Part shown: positions 19,207 through 28,029 of the stretch, piece by piece
Position numbering within the stretch: position 1 is the stretch's first letter
How the letters are laid out: each line of letters opens with the position of its first letter
NCBI GenBank assembly: GCA_041664345.1
Contig: JBAYKX010000003.1
Span: 1-64,000, forward strand
DNA: 64,000 nt
Direction: 5' to 3'
Origin: GWE2-40-63 sp041664345
Lineage (GTDB): Bacteria > Bacteroidota > Bacteroidia > Bacteroidales > SZUA-534
Position numbers and translations under genes: made by a program
Notes under the pieces: model-generated
What the model was told of the DNA's origin: nothing
Seen by the model: the letters and a program-made list of their open reading frames with translations, nothing else
Databases searched by the model: none

Positions 19207-19553
19207 CCTATATCATCTTTTAAATGAGTACCTTCTTTTTTGGAACTAGCCCGTTGCCTTTTGTTTTTTGCTAATTTGGCGTATTCAATAGGGCTGATTT
19301 CATGGCTCACCTTAAAAACATCCATAACATAAAGCAGATCAAGCACTCGAAGCACCTGTAAAAAGGTAGAAATGGTCACCGTTTCGCCCCGCTCCAACAA
19401 ACTCATGGTTGATCGGCTGATGTTGGCCGCCCGGGAAACCTCATCTTGGGTTTTGTTCTGATTGACACGGTGGTACTTTACAAATTCACCAATGGTTTTT
19501 GATAAAGCCGCATCACTCATCGAATGCCACACTGTGTACGATTCGTCATTCAT
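19200..19553 (-). CDS. hipB: HipB-like XRE-family antitoxin/repressor
   Basis: The 117-residue protein has a helix-turn-helix of the XRE type at about residues 20-75 (RVNQNKTQDEVSRAANISRSTMSLLERGE, split here only for description) and a basic tail rich in Lys and Arg. It overlaps hipA and should neutralise it while repressing the operon. A large palindrome 100-150 bases upstream is the obvious operator candidate. The N-terminal 15 residues precede the usual HipB start but contain no better ATG outside the MSDAALSK position (residue 12). Confidence 0.85.
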   Translation of the reverse strand: MNDESYTVWHSMSDAALSKTIGEFVKYHRVNQNKTQDEVSRAANISRSTMSLLERGETVTISTFLQVLRVLDLLYVMDVFKVSHEISPIEYAKLAKNKRQRASSKKEGTHLKDDIGW

Positions 19554-19653
19554 TAAATCTACTTTTTGTTTTTACTGACTGCTTTTTCATTCAAATATAT
19601 CGTTAATATTTTAAAATCAAACTAAAAACATTAAAATAAACAAACATATTTGT

Positions 19654-19706
19654 ATGAAATAACATTCATAAATGCAAATTTATTGCATTAATGAATGTTA
19701 TTTCAT
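19654..19706. promoter_or_regulatory. 53-base palindrome, probable HipB operator
   Basis: Perfect 16-base arms ATGAAATAACATTCAT (19654-19669) and ATGAATGTTATTTCAT (19691-19706) enclose a second inverted pair AATGCAA / TTGCATT with a 5-base centre. A further half-site TGAAATAACA is at 19744-19753. The element lies upstream of hipB with no other gene on its distal side. Confidence 0.75.
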
Positions 19707-19903
19707 GCAACAAAATAGATAATGGAAATTAAACTCATGAAAATGAAATAACACGAAATATAATTACCATTGAGGTTTTGGAGTTCTTTTGGACGCATAT
19801 TGGAAAAACGTATCAAGAGTAATACACAAAAAGGACTTACTGAGGACTTGATTTTTGACTTTTTTATAATATTGATTATGTGTCTGTTATGGCGTTTTTT
19901 CAG

Positions 19904-19966
19904 TTCCCTCTTTCTCCGCCAAAAATTACAAAAGGTCAATCAGTAACGGTTGACCTTTTTTTATTG
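19904..19966 (+). repeat. tRNA-Ser 3'-end fragment plus terminator (distal copy)
   Basis: TCCCTCTTTCTCCGCC (19905-19920) is identical to the tRNA-Ser(UGA) 3' end. The following AAAGGTCAA / TTGACCTTT hairpin (19931-19958) with TTATTGAATG repeats the unit at 16540-16600. It forms the right-hand boundary of the AAA/HipBA segment. Confidence 0.75.
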
Positions 19967-20020
19967 AATGAAAACAATAGATGAATTATCTAACACGATC
20001 TCAAATTAGATTAACTCAAC

Positions 20021-22600
20021 CTAAATACAAATCCCCATCACCAACACATCATCAATTTGCTCAAAATCATCTTGCCAGATTTTAAATGCAGAATCTAAGA
20101 TGCTTTTTTGTTCGTTCATCGGTTTTGAATAATTTTCGAGTAGCAATTGTTTAAAAGCTTTGTATCGAAACCTCTTTTTTTCAGTGCCCCCAAATTGATC
20201 GGCAAAACCGTCGGAAAATAGGTATATACAATCACCTGCATGGATTTTTAATTCCTTCAATTGAAATTTTTCCATCTTTTCATATAAAGCAATAGGCATT
20301 TTATCTCCTTTAATTTCATACAAAATATGGTCACCAAATTCAGTAGAATCAGCACCATTGATTGATTCCTCATTTTTTGACCGAATAAGGTACAAGGGAG
20401 CATTTGCTCCTGAGAATTGGAGCTCCATTACTTTTAAATCAAAGGAACAAAGGGCAACATCCATACCATCGCGTTGTTCCCCAATAACACCTTCCTGTTG
20501 CAAAGCGTGAATTATTTCTTTTCGCAACTGCTTTAAAATTATCGCCGGATGAGTAATGTTATCTTTGTTAACAATTTCATTTAGGAATGATACTCCTAAC
20601 ATACTCATAAATGCCCCTGGCACACCATGACCTGTGCAGTCAGCGGCAGCTAAAATTATTCTACCTTCAATTTCAGTCATCCAATAAAAATCGCCACTGA
20701 CAATATTTTTGGGCTTATATAATACAAAATGGTTCGGAAATAGTTGGCTTAATCGCTCTCTTTTAGGCAAAATTGCCCGCTGAATATACTTTGCGTAATG
20801 AATACTATCGGTTATTTCTTTGTTTTTCTGAACAATATCCTCATTTTGCTGAATGTTTGTTTCAAGTGTAACATTTAACTCCTCATTAGTTTGGTTAAGC
20901 ACCTCGTTTGTTTCTTCAATTTGTTTTATTTGTAAGGCAATAATATTTTTTGCTTTTTTAATTCGAACATATCCAATAACAATAAGAAAAACAATTAACA
21001 AAACACCTATCAAACCTCCCAAAAGAGCATTTTGCTTAATATGTTGCTGTCTAATTTCAACTGCTAATTTTTCCAATTTTATTCTTTGCAGTTCAATTTC
21101 CTGTTGTTTCCGTTCTAATTCAAACCTATTTTCAACAATACTTATTTGTTTCTGGCTTTCAATAGAAAATAAGCTATCGTGGGTTATTTTAAACAAAACC
21201 GCATATTGATAAGCATCCTTAAACTTATTTTGTTTTGCATAAGCTTTTGATAACAACTCAGATGCCAACCTAACGTTTTCTTTCGAACCAATATCGCTAG
21301 CTATATTAATTCCCTTTAAATTAAATTCAACTGACTTGTCATAGCTATTCATTTCGTAAAAAGCCAATCCAATTTTTATATAATCGGCTGCAACCTTGCT
21401 CTTTTCACCCAATTCCTCATGCAAAATTGATGCTCTCTGGTAGTGTTCAATGGCTAATAAATAGTTACACTTTAGCATGAATGCATTGCCCAAATTATAA
21501 ACCGATTTCGCCACTTCACTTTTATCTCCTATTTCATTACTCAAATCTATTGCCCGTTGGAGGTTACTAATTGCCTCTTCCAGTTTTTTTTCCTTTATAT
21601 TTAACTCACCAATAGTATTTAAAATGTTTGCTTTGATTCTCTTATTTCCTGCTTTTTCAGCAATTGCTAACGATTCGTTAAAGTAACTATGAGCCTTATT
21701 GAAACTATTTTGCTTAAAATGAATCGATCCAATATTAATTAATGAAATGGCAATTCCATTTTTATCGTCAAGTTGTTTATCAATAGTTAATGATTTTTCA
21801 TAATATTCAATAGCTAATGCATAATCACCCTTGTGGTTATAAACTTCACCTAAATTGTTATAACACATTGAAATACCCACACTATCTTTCAATTCACTTT
21901 TTATAATCAAAGCCTCCAAATAACAGTCACCGGCATCGCTGTAGTTGCTTTGTTCATCATACGATGCCCCCAGGTTAATCAATCGGGCAGCTATCGCTTT
22001 TTTATCTCCCAAATTTCGGCAAACTTCCAACGATTTTTTTTGATATTCAATTGATTTGGAATGGTTTCCCTGATAATTGTACATTACGCCAATATCATTC
22101 AAACAAACCGCTATTCCATTTTTATTATCCAACAATTCATCAATTTTCAAAGCCATTTCATAATTTTCAATAGCTTTTGAGTAATTATCTTGAAAAGCAT
22201 TTGTAATTCCCATTTTTTTATAACAATCGGAAATTCCCGATTGACTTTTGAGATTTCGATATAAAACAATTGCTTTTTCAAAAAAATCGGTAGCAGAAGC
22301 ATAGTCAGCTCTGTAAAAAGCCTGTATGCCTAATATTTTTTGTGAATCAGCAATTCCACGGGTAAAATCAATCTTTTGGGAAAGTAATAAGGCTTCCTCC
22401 GCATAGATCGCAGCTTTCGGTGATTTAGCAATACGGTAAGCCTCGCTTAGGTCATTCAATAAGTCCACCTTAACCGTATCATTGGAAGTTTTTTCCAAAC
22501 TTATTAACAAACTGTCAATCAATTTATTTTCCTGAGCCATTGACAAAAATGGCATCAAAAAAACTAAAGTAAAGAAAACTAAGGCTATACTTTTTTTCAA
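20021..22600 (-). CDS. TPR sensor protein with C-terminal SpoIIE-type PP2C phosphatase
   Basis: The 859-residue protein has a signal peptide, then about ten tandem tetratricopeptide repeats (residues ~30-480; recurring GDKSEVAKSVYNLGNAF-type units). A coiled-coil stretch, one transmembrane helix (LLGGLIGVLLIVFLIVIGYV, near 540) and a second coiled coil follow. The C-terminal SpoIIE/PP2C domain has VSGDFYWM, AAADCTGHGVPGAFMS and LFSDGFADQFGG, all metal-binding Asp present. The TPR part would face the periplasm and the phosphatase the cytoplasm. Such proteins usually control anti-sigma or anti-anti-sigma partners; none is adjacent. Confidence 0.92.
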   Translation of the reverse strand: MKKSIALVFFTLVFLMPFLSMAQENKLIDSLLISLEKTSNDTVKVDLLNDLSEAYRIAKSPKAAIYAEEALLLSQKIDFTRGIADSQKILGIQAFYRADYASATDFFEKAIVLYRNLKSQSGISDCYKKMGITNAFQDNYSKAIENYEMALKIDELLDNKNGIAVCLNDIGVMYNYQGNHSKSIEYQKKSLEVCRNLGDKKAIAARLINLGASYDEQSNYSDAGDCYLEALIIKSELKDSVGISMCYNNLGEVYNHKGDYALAIEYYEKSLTIDKQLDDKNGIAISLINIGSIHFKQNSFNKAHSYFNESLAIAEKAGNKRIKANILNTIGELNIKEKKLEEAISNLQRAIDLSNEIGDKSEVAKSVYNLGNAFMLKCNYLLAIEHYQRASILHEELGEKSKVAADYIKIGLAFYEMNSYDKSVEFNLKGINIASDIGSKENVRLASELLSKAYAKQNKFKDAYQYAVLFKITHDSLFSIESQKQISIVENRFELERKQQEIELQRIKLEKLAVEIRQQHIKQNALLGGLIGVLLIVFLIVIGYVRIKKAKNIIALQIKQIEETNEVLNQTNEELNVTLETNIQQNEDIVQKNKEITDSIHYAKYIQRAILPKRERLSQLFPNHFVLYKPKNIVSGDFYWMTEIEGRIILAAADCTGHGVPGAFMSMLGVSFLNEIVNKDNITHPAIILKQLRKEIIHALQQEGVIGEQRDGMDVALCSFDLKVMELQFSGANAPLYLIRSKNEESINGADSTEFGDHILYEIKGDKMPIALYEKMEKFQLKELKIHAGDCIYLFSDGFADQFGGTEKKRFRYKAFKQLLLENYSKPMNEQKSILDSAFKIWQDDFEQIDDVLVMGICI

Positions 22601-22783
22601 ATTTTCCTATATTTAAAATCTATCCGGTATGCTTTGCTGTTTTTCAATAAAATTGAATATTTTTTAAAAATAATATTATTATAGTACGATTAAAACTTAT
22701 TATGAAACTTTTTTCATGCATTAACAGCATTGATGGGCAATAGCTATTAACTAGCAGTATTTACAAGGTTTTAAAATCAACTT

Positions 22784-22813
22784 ATTGAAATAACCTTTTA
22801 TTAGTTATCTTTG
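22784..22813 (+). promoter_or_regulatory. Promoter of tRNA-Ser(CGA)
   Basis: TTG at 22784 and TATCTTTG at 22806-22813 follow the Bacteroidota promoter pattern, 7 bases before the tRNA. Confidence 0.65.
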
Positions 22814-22820
22814 CCCAACC

Positions 22821-22908
<88 letters not shown>

Positions 22909-22914
22909 AGAATG

Positions 22915-22946
22915 AAAGGCTTGCCAATATTTGGTAAGCCTTTTTT
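22915..22946 (+). terminator. Terminator of tRNA-Ser(CGA)
   Basis: AAAGGCTTGCC and GGTAAGCCTTT pair around AATATTT, followed by T residues. Confidence 0.85.
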
Positions 22947-22972
22947 GCGTAAATATTCAATAACCTTTAAGC

Positions 22973-23118
22973 GGGATGAGAACGGTTGAGCGATAGCGAA
23001 ACCTTCATAGCCTGTCCTGATTTTTCATCGGGAACCAGAGGGAATAACTTACCGGTTCGAACGGCGAAGCCCTCATGAGGACGACTTTAGGAGTTCGAAT
23101 AATCCCGCCCTCTCCGCC
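22973..23118 (+). repeat. tRNA-Ser-derived repeat block
   Basis: Positions 22973-23005 are identical over 33 bases to 16621-16653 (GGGATGAGAACGGTTGAGCG...). The block ends with GAGTTCGAATAATCCCGCC and CTCTCCGCC (about 23089-23117), a displaced T-loop plus 3' acceptor end of the CGA tRNA. No gene is encoded. Confidence 0.7.
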
Positions 23119-23316
23119 AATTGAAACAACAAATATCATCAAATGCCCTTAAATGTTTGTATTTAAGGGCATTTTTGTTTTTCTGGTTTTGTGGTTGTTA
23201 TTTTGCTTAATGTTTTTACATTTAACAAACCACAAGTATTACTTAACCGTTCTACAAAACGGTTAAATGAAAATAAATAGAATAAAATGCTTTGATTCAA
23301 TTAAAATGAAAAACAA

Positions 23317-25473
23317 GTGATTGAAAGTAAAACTGATTTAAGTTCACTTAACGATAAACAGCAAGAAGGGGTTATTAGCGAAGACAAGCGCATACTGGTT
23401 TTGGCGGGAGCCGGTTCGGGCAAAACCAAAACACTTTTGCAAAAAATCATCTACTTGATTGAAGAAAAAGGAGTAAGCCCATCTAGCATTCTTGCTATCA
23501 CTTTTACTAAAAATGCCACCAATGAAATGCTCGACCGTTTAATAATTTCAGCCGATACCACCGGATATTACGAAAAAATAATGTTGGATAGACGTTTTTC
23601 AAAAATAGAAAGAGAAAAAGAACGGTTTAGTCATCAGAAAAAATACAAATGGATTGACGGCTTGACCGTTAGAACCTTTCACAGCTTTTGCTACAGCATC
23701 CTTCGGAATTATGGCGTAAATGAATTTGATAATAAATTCAAAATAATAGGTGACGAAAAAAGAGACGAAGAAGATGAACTTTCAAAAAATGTTGCCCCCG
23801 AAACAGTATTTGAAGTAGTGCATAAACTACTGATTGAACAATGCAACAATACGGATTATTTGCTTCAATTGAAGCGCTATATTTTAGATTACATTATTGA
23901 CAAAATTCATAAAAACGAAGGCAATTACCTTCCAAAAGATGGTAAGTATTTTACCTCACTCGACGGTACAAAAGTCCGCTCCAAATCGGAACAATATATT
24001 GCCGATTGGTTTTATAGGCATAGCATAAAATACGAATACGAACCTTTGCTAAATGTGAAGGGTTTTGATTTCCGTCCCGATTTTTACATACCCGATGCCA
24101 ACCTTTACTTGGAGCATGTTAGCGACAAAAGCTATTCAACAAAAAATAAGGAAGAACAATTTCAAAATGGCAATTTGCTCCTAGTAAAGACGTATGAGAG
24201 CATGACTAAAGATTCTGCCCTATTCAATCATACACTGGATAAGGTTGTAAAGAACCGGTTACCTTCAAACTATCACAATACAATTTCGCTCACATATAAG
24301 GAAGAGTTTAATGGTTATCACGAAAACGTAAAAGACTTTGTAACTCAAATAATGCGAATCACCGATATGATAAAGGTTGAGAACATTGATTTAAACAAAG
24401 TTTTGGAAGATGCCCGAAAAGACCAGCACGAAAGGGTTCGGAATTTCTATGAACTGGCCATACAAATTGTTGCCAAATACAATAGTTACTGCATCGACAA
24501 ATCATATCTTGACTTTAACGATTTAATATCGAGGAGCACTTCGCTATTCCAAAACCAAAACGATATTGCAAACAAATACAAAAGTAAATACCAATACATT
24601 CTAGTTGATGAATTTCAGGATGTAAACAATTTACAAGTTGATTTACTTAAGCTTCTACTGACCGATGAAACACAATTGTTTTGTGTTGGCGATGACTGGC
24701 AAAGCATTTACGGATTTCGAGGCTCAAACGTGAGCTACATAGTTGATTTTGAAAAACACTTTCCCGATTCAAAAGTTGTAAAACTGAATTTGAATTACCG
24801 CAGCACCCAGAACATTGTTGGAGCAAGCAACGAAGTTATTAAACACAACAAATTCAAAGTTGATAAGGAAATACATGCTTCAAAAAAATCGGAGCATAAA
24901 ATTGTGGTGTATTCGGGTGGCAGCGAGGATGACAACATTCAATTTTGCATTGACAAAGTGAAAGAATTGCAAAGTGAAGGAATGACACATGAAGATATTT
25001 TGTTCCTATATCGACGTAGTAAAATGTATTCCCCTTATTTTTTTCGCTTCAGAAACGAAAATATAAGGGTTCAAGCAAAAACCATTCATGCAGCCAAAGG
25101 ACTGGAAGCAAAAGTGGTATTCATTCTTGGTTTGACTGAAGGCAACGGCGGATTTCCCGATATTTGGTTAGAAGATCGGATTTTTCAGGTAATTAAAAAA
25201 GCCAACCACGATTTATTGTTGGAAGAAGAAAGGCGGTTGTTTTATGTTGCCATTACCCGAGCCAAAGACAAACTTTTCTTGATAACCGAAAAAGGAAATG
25301 AATCCAGTTTCTTGAAAGAGATTCCCGATATTTTTACCGTTAAAACAAGTATTCCTATAAAATCGGTAGTTGAAAAAGTAATAACTTGCCAAAAATGTTT
25401 TAGCCAACTTGAAAAACTTTGGGTGGTTTGTCCCTATTGTGGCGAGAAAACTTCAAAGGAAAATTGTGATTAA
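23317..25473 (+). CDS. UvrD/Rep-type superfamily 1 helicase with embedded nuclease-like domain and zinc ribbon
   Basis: The 718-residue protein uses a GTG start; a five-codon ATG ORF ends inside it. Walker A is GAGSGKT (31-37) and motif II DEFQD (431-435). WQSIYGFRGSN, LNYRST, TIHAAKGLEAKVVF and LFYVAITRAKDKL are the remaining UvrD motifs. Between helicase segments, residues ~215-300 resemble a PD-(D/E)xK nuclease: SKSEQYIADW (E225), RPDFYIPD (D255), LYLEH (E266). The C-terminus carries a zinc ribbon, CQKC (691-694) and CPYC (705-708). It likely unwinds and nicks DNA in repair or defence. It lies next to a tRNA-Ser repeat block, as island genes often do. Confidence 0.87.
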   Translation: MIESKTDLSSLNDKQQEGVISEDKRILVLAGAGSGKTKTLLQKIIYLIEEKGVSPSSILAITFTKNATNEMLDRLIISADTTGYYEKIMLDRRFSKIEREKERFSHQKKYKWIDGLTVRTFHSFCYSILRNYGVNEFDNKFKIIGDEKRDEEDELSKNVAPETVFEVVHKLLIEQCNNTDYLLQLKRYILDYIIDKIHKNEGNYLPKDGKYFTSLDGTKVRSKSEQYIADWFYRHSIKYEYEPLLNVKGFDFRPDFYIPDANLYLEHVSDKSYSTKNKEEQFQNGNLLLVKTYESMTKDSALFNHTLDKVVKNRLPSNYHNTISLTYKEEFNGYHENVKDFVTQIMRITDMIKVENIDLNKVLEDARKDQHERVRNFYELAIQIVAKYNSYCIDKSYLDFNDLISRSTSLFQNQNDIANKYKSKYQYILVDEFQDVNNLQVDLLKLLLTDETQLFCVGDDWQSIYGFRGSNVSYIVDFEKHFPDSKVVKLNLNYRSTQNIVGASNEVIKHNKFKVDKEIHASKKSEHKIVVYSGGSEDDNIQFCIDKVKELQSEGMTHEDILFLYRRSKMYSPYFFRFRNENIRVQAKTIHAAKGLEAKVVFILGLTEGNGGFPDIWLEDRIFQVIKKANHDLLLEEERRLFYVAITRAKDKLFLITEKGNESSFLKEIPDIFTVKTSIPIKSVVEKVITCQKCFSQLEKLWVVCPYCGEKTSKENCD

Positions 25474-25474
25474 T

Positions 25475-25563
25475 TATACTTAAAAGGAATTTATGGAACG
25501 GTATAATTATGATACACCGATGATGAAAAACCCAGTGAAGACGGTGACAATTTAAAATAACAA
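25475..25563 (+). pseudogene. Remnant of the 3' end of the gene at 27427
   Basis: This stretch aligns with 27904-27975, the last codons and stop of the 181-residue gene: both share GGAAT-TATGGAACGGT, GATACC-type sequence and an identical ending GACAATTTAAAATAACAA. It carries a 15-base extra segment and no start. It begins right after the helicase stop. Confidence 0.7.
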
Positions 25564-25673
25564 ATGATGATTAAACAAAGAGATAAAAATGTCTAGTCTT
25601 TTTGTTAATAAATTGGACAAATGGATTATGTTGAATGAAATTTAATTCGAATACACTTATATGGAGTTTTAAT

Positions 25674-27137
25674 ATGACAGAAAACAACCGCATAGAATAT
25701 AAACAAGAACTAACCGATGATTTGGAAAAGGAAGTGGTAGCTTTTCTGAATGCACAGGTAGGGGGTATTTTGTACATGGGAATTAATAAAACGGGTAAAG
25801 CAGTTGGGGTTTCTGATACCGATGGTTTACAACTAAAAATAAAAGACCGTCTGAAAAATAATATACTCCCCTCGTGTATGGGTTTGTTCGATGTTATTCA
25901 CGAAACTATTGAGAACAAAAATATTATTAAAGTGAATGTAGCCAGTGGAGCCGAAAAACCCTATTATATCAAGAAGAAAGGTATGAGCGAAAAGGGCTGT
26001 TACATACGCATAGGAAGTGCAGCCGAACCTATGCCTATTACCATGATCGAAGAACTATTCTCAAAACGTACCCGAAATTCGCTGGGTAAAATAGTTTCAA
26101 ACCAACAAGACTTAAGTTTTGAGCAATTAAAAATATACTATGAAGCTAAAAAGCTCAAACTAGGTGAAAAATTTGCCCAAAACCTTGAGATGCTTACAAA
26201 AAAAGGTGAGTATAACTATGTAGCCTACCTGCTTGCCGATGAAAACGGCAATTCCATTAAAGTAGCAAAATATGCCAATACCGATAGGGTAGATTTGATA
26301 GAGAGTAACGAATACGGCTATTGTTCACTTGTAAAGGCAACCAAATCGGTGTTAGATAAACTGGAACTAGAGAACAAAACCATTACAAAAATAACATCAA
26401 AAGAACGCATAGAAACCCGTTTATGGAATGCTATTGCATTACGTGAGGCCGTAATTAATGCCCTTATTCATAATGATTATACGCGAGAGGTTCCTCCCAA
26501 GTTCGAGATTTTCTCCAATAGGTTAGAAATAACATCGTATGGTGGTTTATTCGAGGGTATGACTCAGAATGATTTCTTCGATGGTTTATCACTACCCAGA
26601 AATAAAGAACTGATGCGTATCTATAAAGACTTGGATATGGTCGAACAATTGGGGTCAGGTGTGCCTCGTATTTTACAGGCTTATAGTAAAGACTGTTTTA
26701 AGTTCTCAGATAATTACTTACGAATGACTTTGCCTCGTTCGGTTATCGAAAATAACAAAGTGAGTGATGAAGATAGTAACCAAGATAAAGAATTAGTTTT
26801 TAATACAATAGAAGAAGTAATTGTTTTTAGTACTCAATTAAGTAACCAAGTAAGTGACCAAGTAAGTGACCAAGTAAAGAATTTAGTTCATAATGAATTT
26901 GGAGCTAAAGCACTTAGTATTTTAAAGTATGTAACTACTCCTAAATCAAGTATTGATATTTTTAATCATTTAGGAATTAGCAATCATACAAAAAACAAAC
27001 AAAAGCATCTTGATCCAATTATTAATTGTCATTGGGTTGCTTATGTAAATCCTGACAATCCTAAAGATAGAAATCAAAAATATACAATTACAAAAGCAGG
27101 CTCAATAGTCTTGAAACTATTGAGGGGCAATAATTAG
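25674..27137 (+). CDS. Schlafen/AlbA_2-type putative ATP-binding transcriptional regulator
   Basis: The start chosen is ATG 25674 (MTENNRIEYKQ), 13 codons inside the longest ORF, because family members begin with the E-x-K-x-E motif. Residues ~1-120 are an AlbA_2/Schlafen DNA-binding domain (GGILYMGINKTGKAVG). A middle region leads to a GHKL-like C-terminal ATPase segment (REAVINALIHNDY, FSNRLEITSYGGL, GSGVPRILQAY). A winged-helix tail ends the protein. COG2865 proteins of this type regulate stress or mobile-element genes. A 12-base tandem repeat encodes SNQVSDQVSDQV near residue 390. The gene sits between a duplicated gene tail and a RhuM remnant, so it is likely acquired. Confidence 0.85.
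   Translation: MTENNRIEYKQELTDDLEKEVVAFLNAQVGGILYMGINKTGKAVGVSDTDGLQLKIKDRLKNNILPSCMGLFDVIHETIENKNIIKVNVASGAEKPYYIKKKGMSEKGCYIRIGSAAEPMPITMIEELFSKRTRNSLGKIVSNQQDLSFEQLKIYYEAKKLKLGEKFAQNLEMLTKKGEYNYVAYLLADENGNSIKVAKYANTDRVDLIESNEYGYCSLVKATKSVLDKLELENKTITKITSKERIETRLWNAIALREAVINALIHNDYTREVPPKFEIFSNRLEITSYGGLFEGMTQNDFFDGLSLPRNKELMRIYKDLDMVEQLGSGVPRILQAYSKDCFKFSDNYLRMTLPRSVIENNKVSDEDSNQDKELVFNTIEEVIVFSTQLSNQVSDQVSDQVKNLVHNEFGAKALSILKYVTTPKSSIDIFNHLGISNHTKNKQKHLDPIINCHWVAYVNPDNPKDRNQKYTITKAGSIVLKLLRGNN
26841..26876 (+). repeat. Three 12-base tandem repeats inside the AlbA_2 gene
   Basis: AGTAACCAAGTA is followed by two copies of AGTGACCAAGTA in frame. It encodes a linker that could change length by slippage without loss of frame. 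Confidence 0.7.
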
Positions 27138-27262
27138 TGTAAATTAACAATATTGAGCCTTCGGGGTTCAAGCAATTAGTGGCAAAAGTATAATGAAATT
27201 CACCAAAGAAAAACTTGAACATCCTTTTAATGAGTTGAATTATACGAAAGAGCAATAAACGA

Positions 27263-27430
27263 AACATTTCCGAGCATATTGGCAATATCTTCAGAGAAGG
27301 CGGACTGGACAAAAATTCAGTTATCAGGAAATTCAGGGCAACCACTCAACACGGTGCTATGGCGGGAAAAACGCAAGAAGTAGAAGTAAATGGTTACAAT
27401 AATAGAAAACAAATATTTAAAGAACAATGA
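27263..27430 (+). pseudogene. RhuM-family (virulence protein RhuM/COG3943) fragment
   Basis: Read in this frame, the DNA encodes NISEHIGNIFREGGL then DKNSVIRKFRATTQHG and ends at TGA 27428. This matches the N-terminal KQNISKHIKNIFKEGEL-type region of RhuM proteins, which often travel with type I restriction systems. There is no start codon and only about 55 residues remain. A short ATG ORF just upstream (27193-27258, MKFTKEKLEHPFNEL) could be the start of an HsdR-like protein, but that is weak. Confidence 0.6.
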
Positions 27431-27972
27431 CACTTTCCACCCTAATAAAATCAAACTCCTGGCTAAGCATCCAATTGGTGTTGCTAAAATTGTACCCCGA
27501 TGAACAAGAGTTTATTGAGGAGTACGAAAGGGTATTTAATGAATTAAAGTTAATGCAACCGTTACCCGGCAAAATCACCATTGTTGTAAAATGGGTGCAC
27601 AATACTTATGATGATACCCATTATGTTGATGTTTCGGGCTATTATACCAACCCTGCCGAAAGAAATGATGAGTATTCCAACTCTTTGGCCATTGAGTTTG
27701 TAGCTTGGAATGAGTGGTTGGGCATGGAAATTGACAAAAAATCGCTTACAAACTTTACCGAACTGGAAATTATTGCCCATTGCCTCAACGAAATGACCTT
27801 TGCCGGTTTTGAGCAAGATGATATTCAAGCTCAAATGGACCATTTTAACCGTATAAAGGATGAATACGAAAACCTTACACCTGAAGAAAAGGCAAAACGT
27901 ACCTATACTTTAGAGGAATTAATGGAACGGTTTAATGATGATACCACTGAGGACAGTGACAATTTAAAATAA
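27427..27972 (+). CDS. Acidic conserved hypothetical protein (possibly DUF6557-like)
   Basis: The 181-residue acidic protein (LLKLYPDEQEFIEEYERVFNEL, VHNTYDDTHYVDVSGYY as partial landmarks) has no signal peptide or membrane segment. The pattern of an N-terminal helical LYP motif, a beta-hairpin core and an acidic tail resembles a small Bacteroidota/Firmicutes family, perhaps DUF6557. The ATG overlaps the stop of the RhuM remnant. A copy of its 3' end lies 2.4 kb upstream, showing that this locus was rearranged. The function is unknown. Confidence 0.6.
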   Translation: MTLSTLIKSNSWLSIQLVLLKLYPDEQEFIEEYERVFNELKLMQPLPGKITIVVKWVHNTYDDTHYVDVSGYYTNPAERNDEYSNSLAIEFVAWNEWLGMEIDKKSLTNFTELEIIAHCLNEMTFAGFEQDDIQAQMDHFNRIKDEYENLTPEEKAKRTYTLEELMERFNDDTTEDSDNLK

Positions 27973-28029
27973 CAATTGATGGGTGATCCCAATAATTGTA
28001 ACGTACTTATCCTATTTCCAAAGCAACTC

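Noticed and set aside
26841..26876. Short regular repeats as a possible CRISPR
   Set aside because: Only three directly adjoining 12-base units without spacers, in frame inside a coding region.
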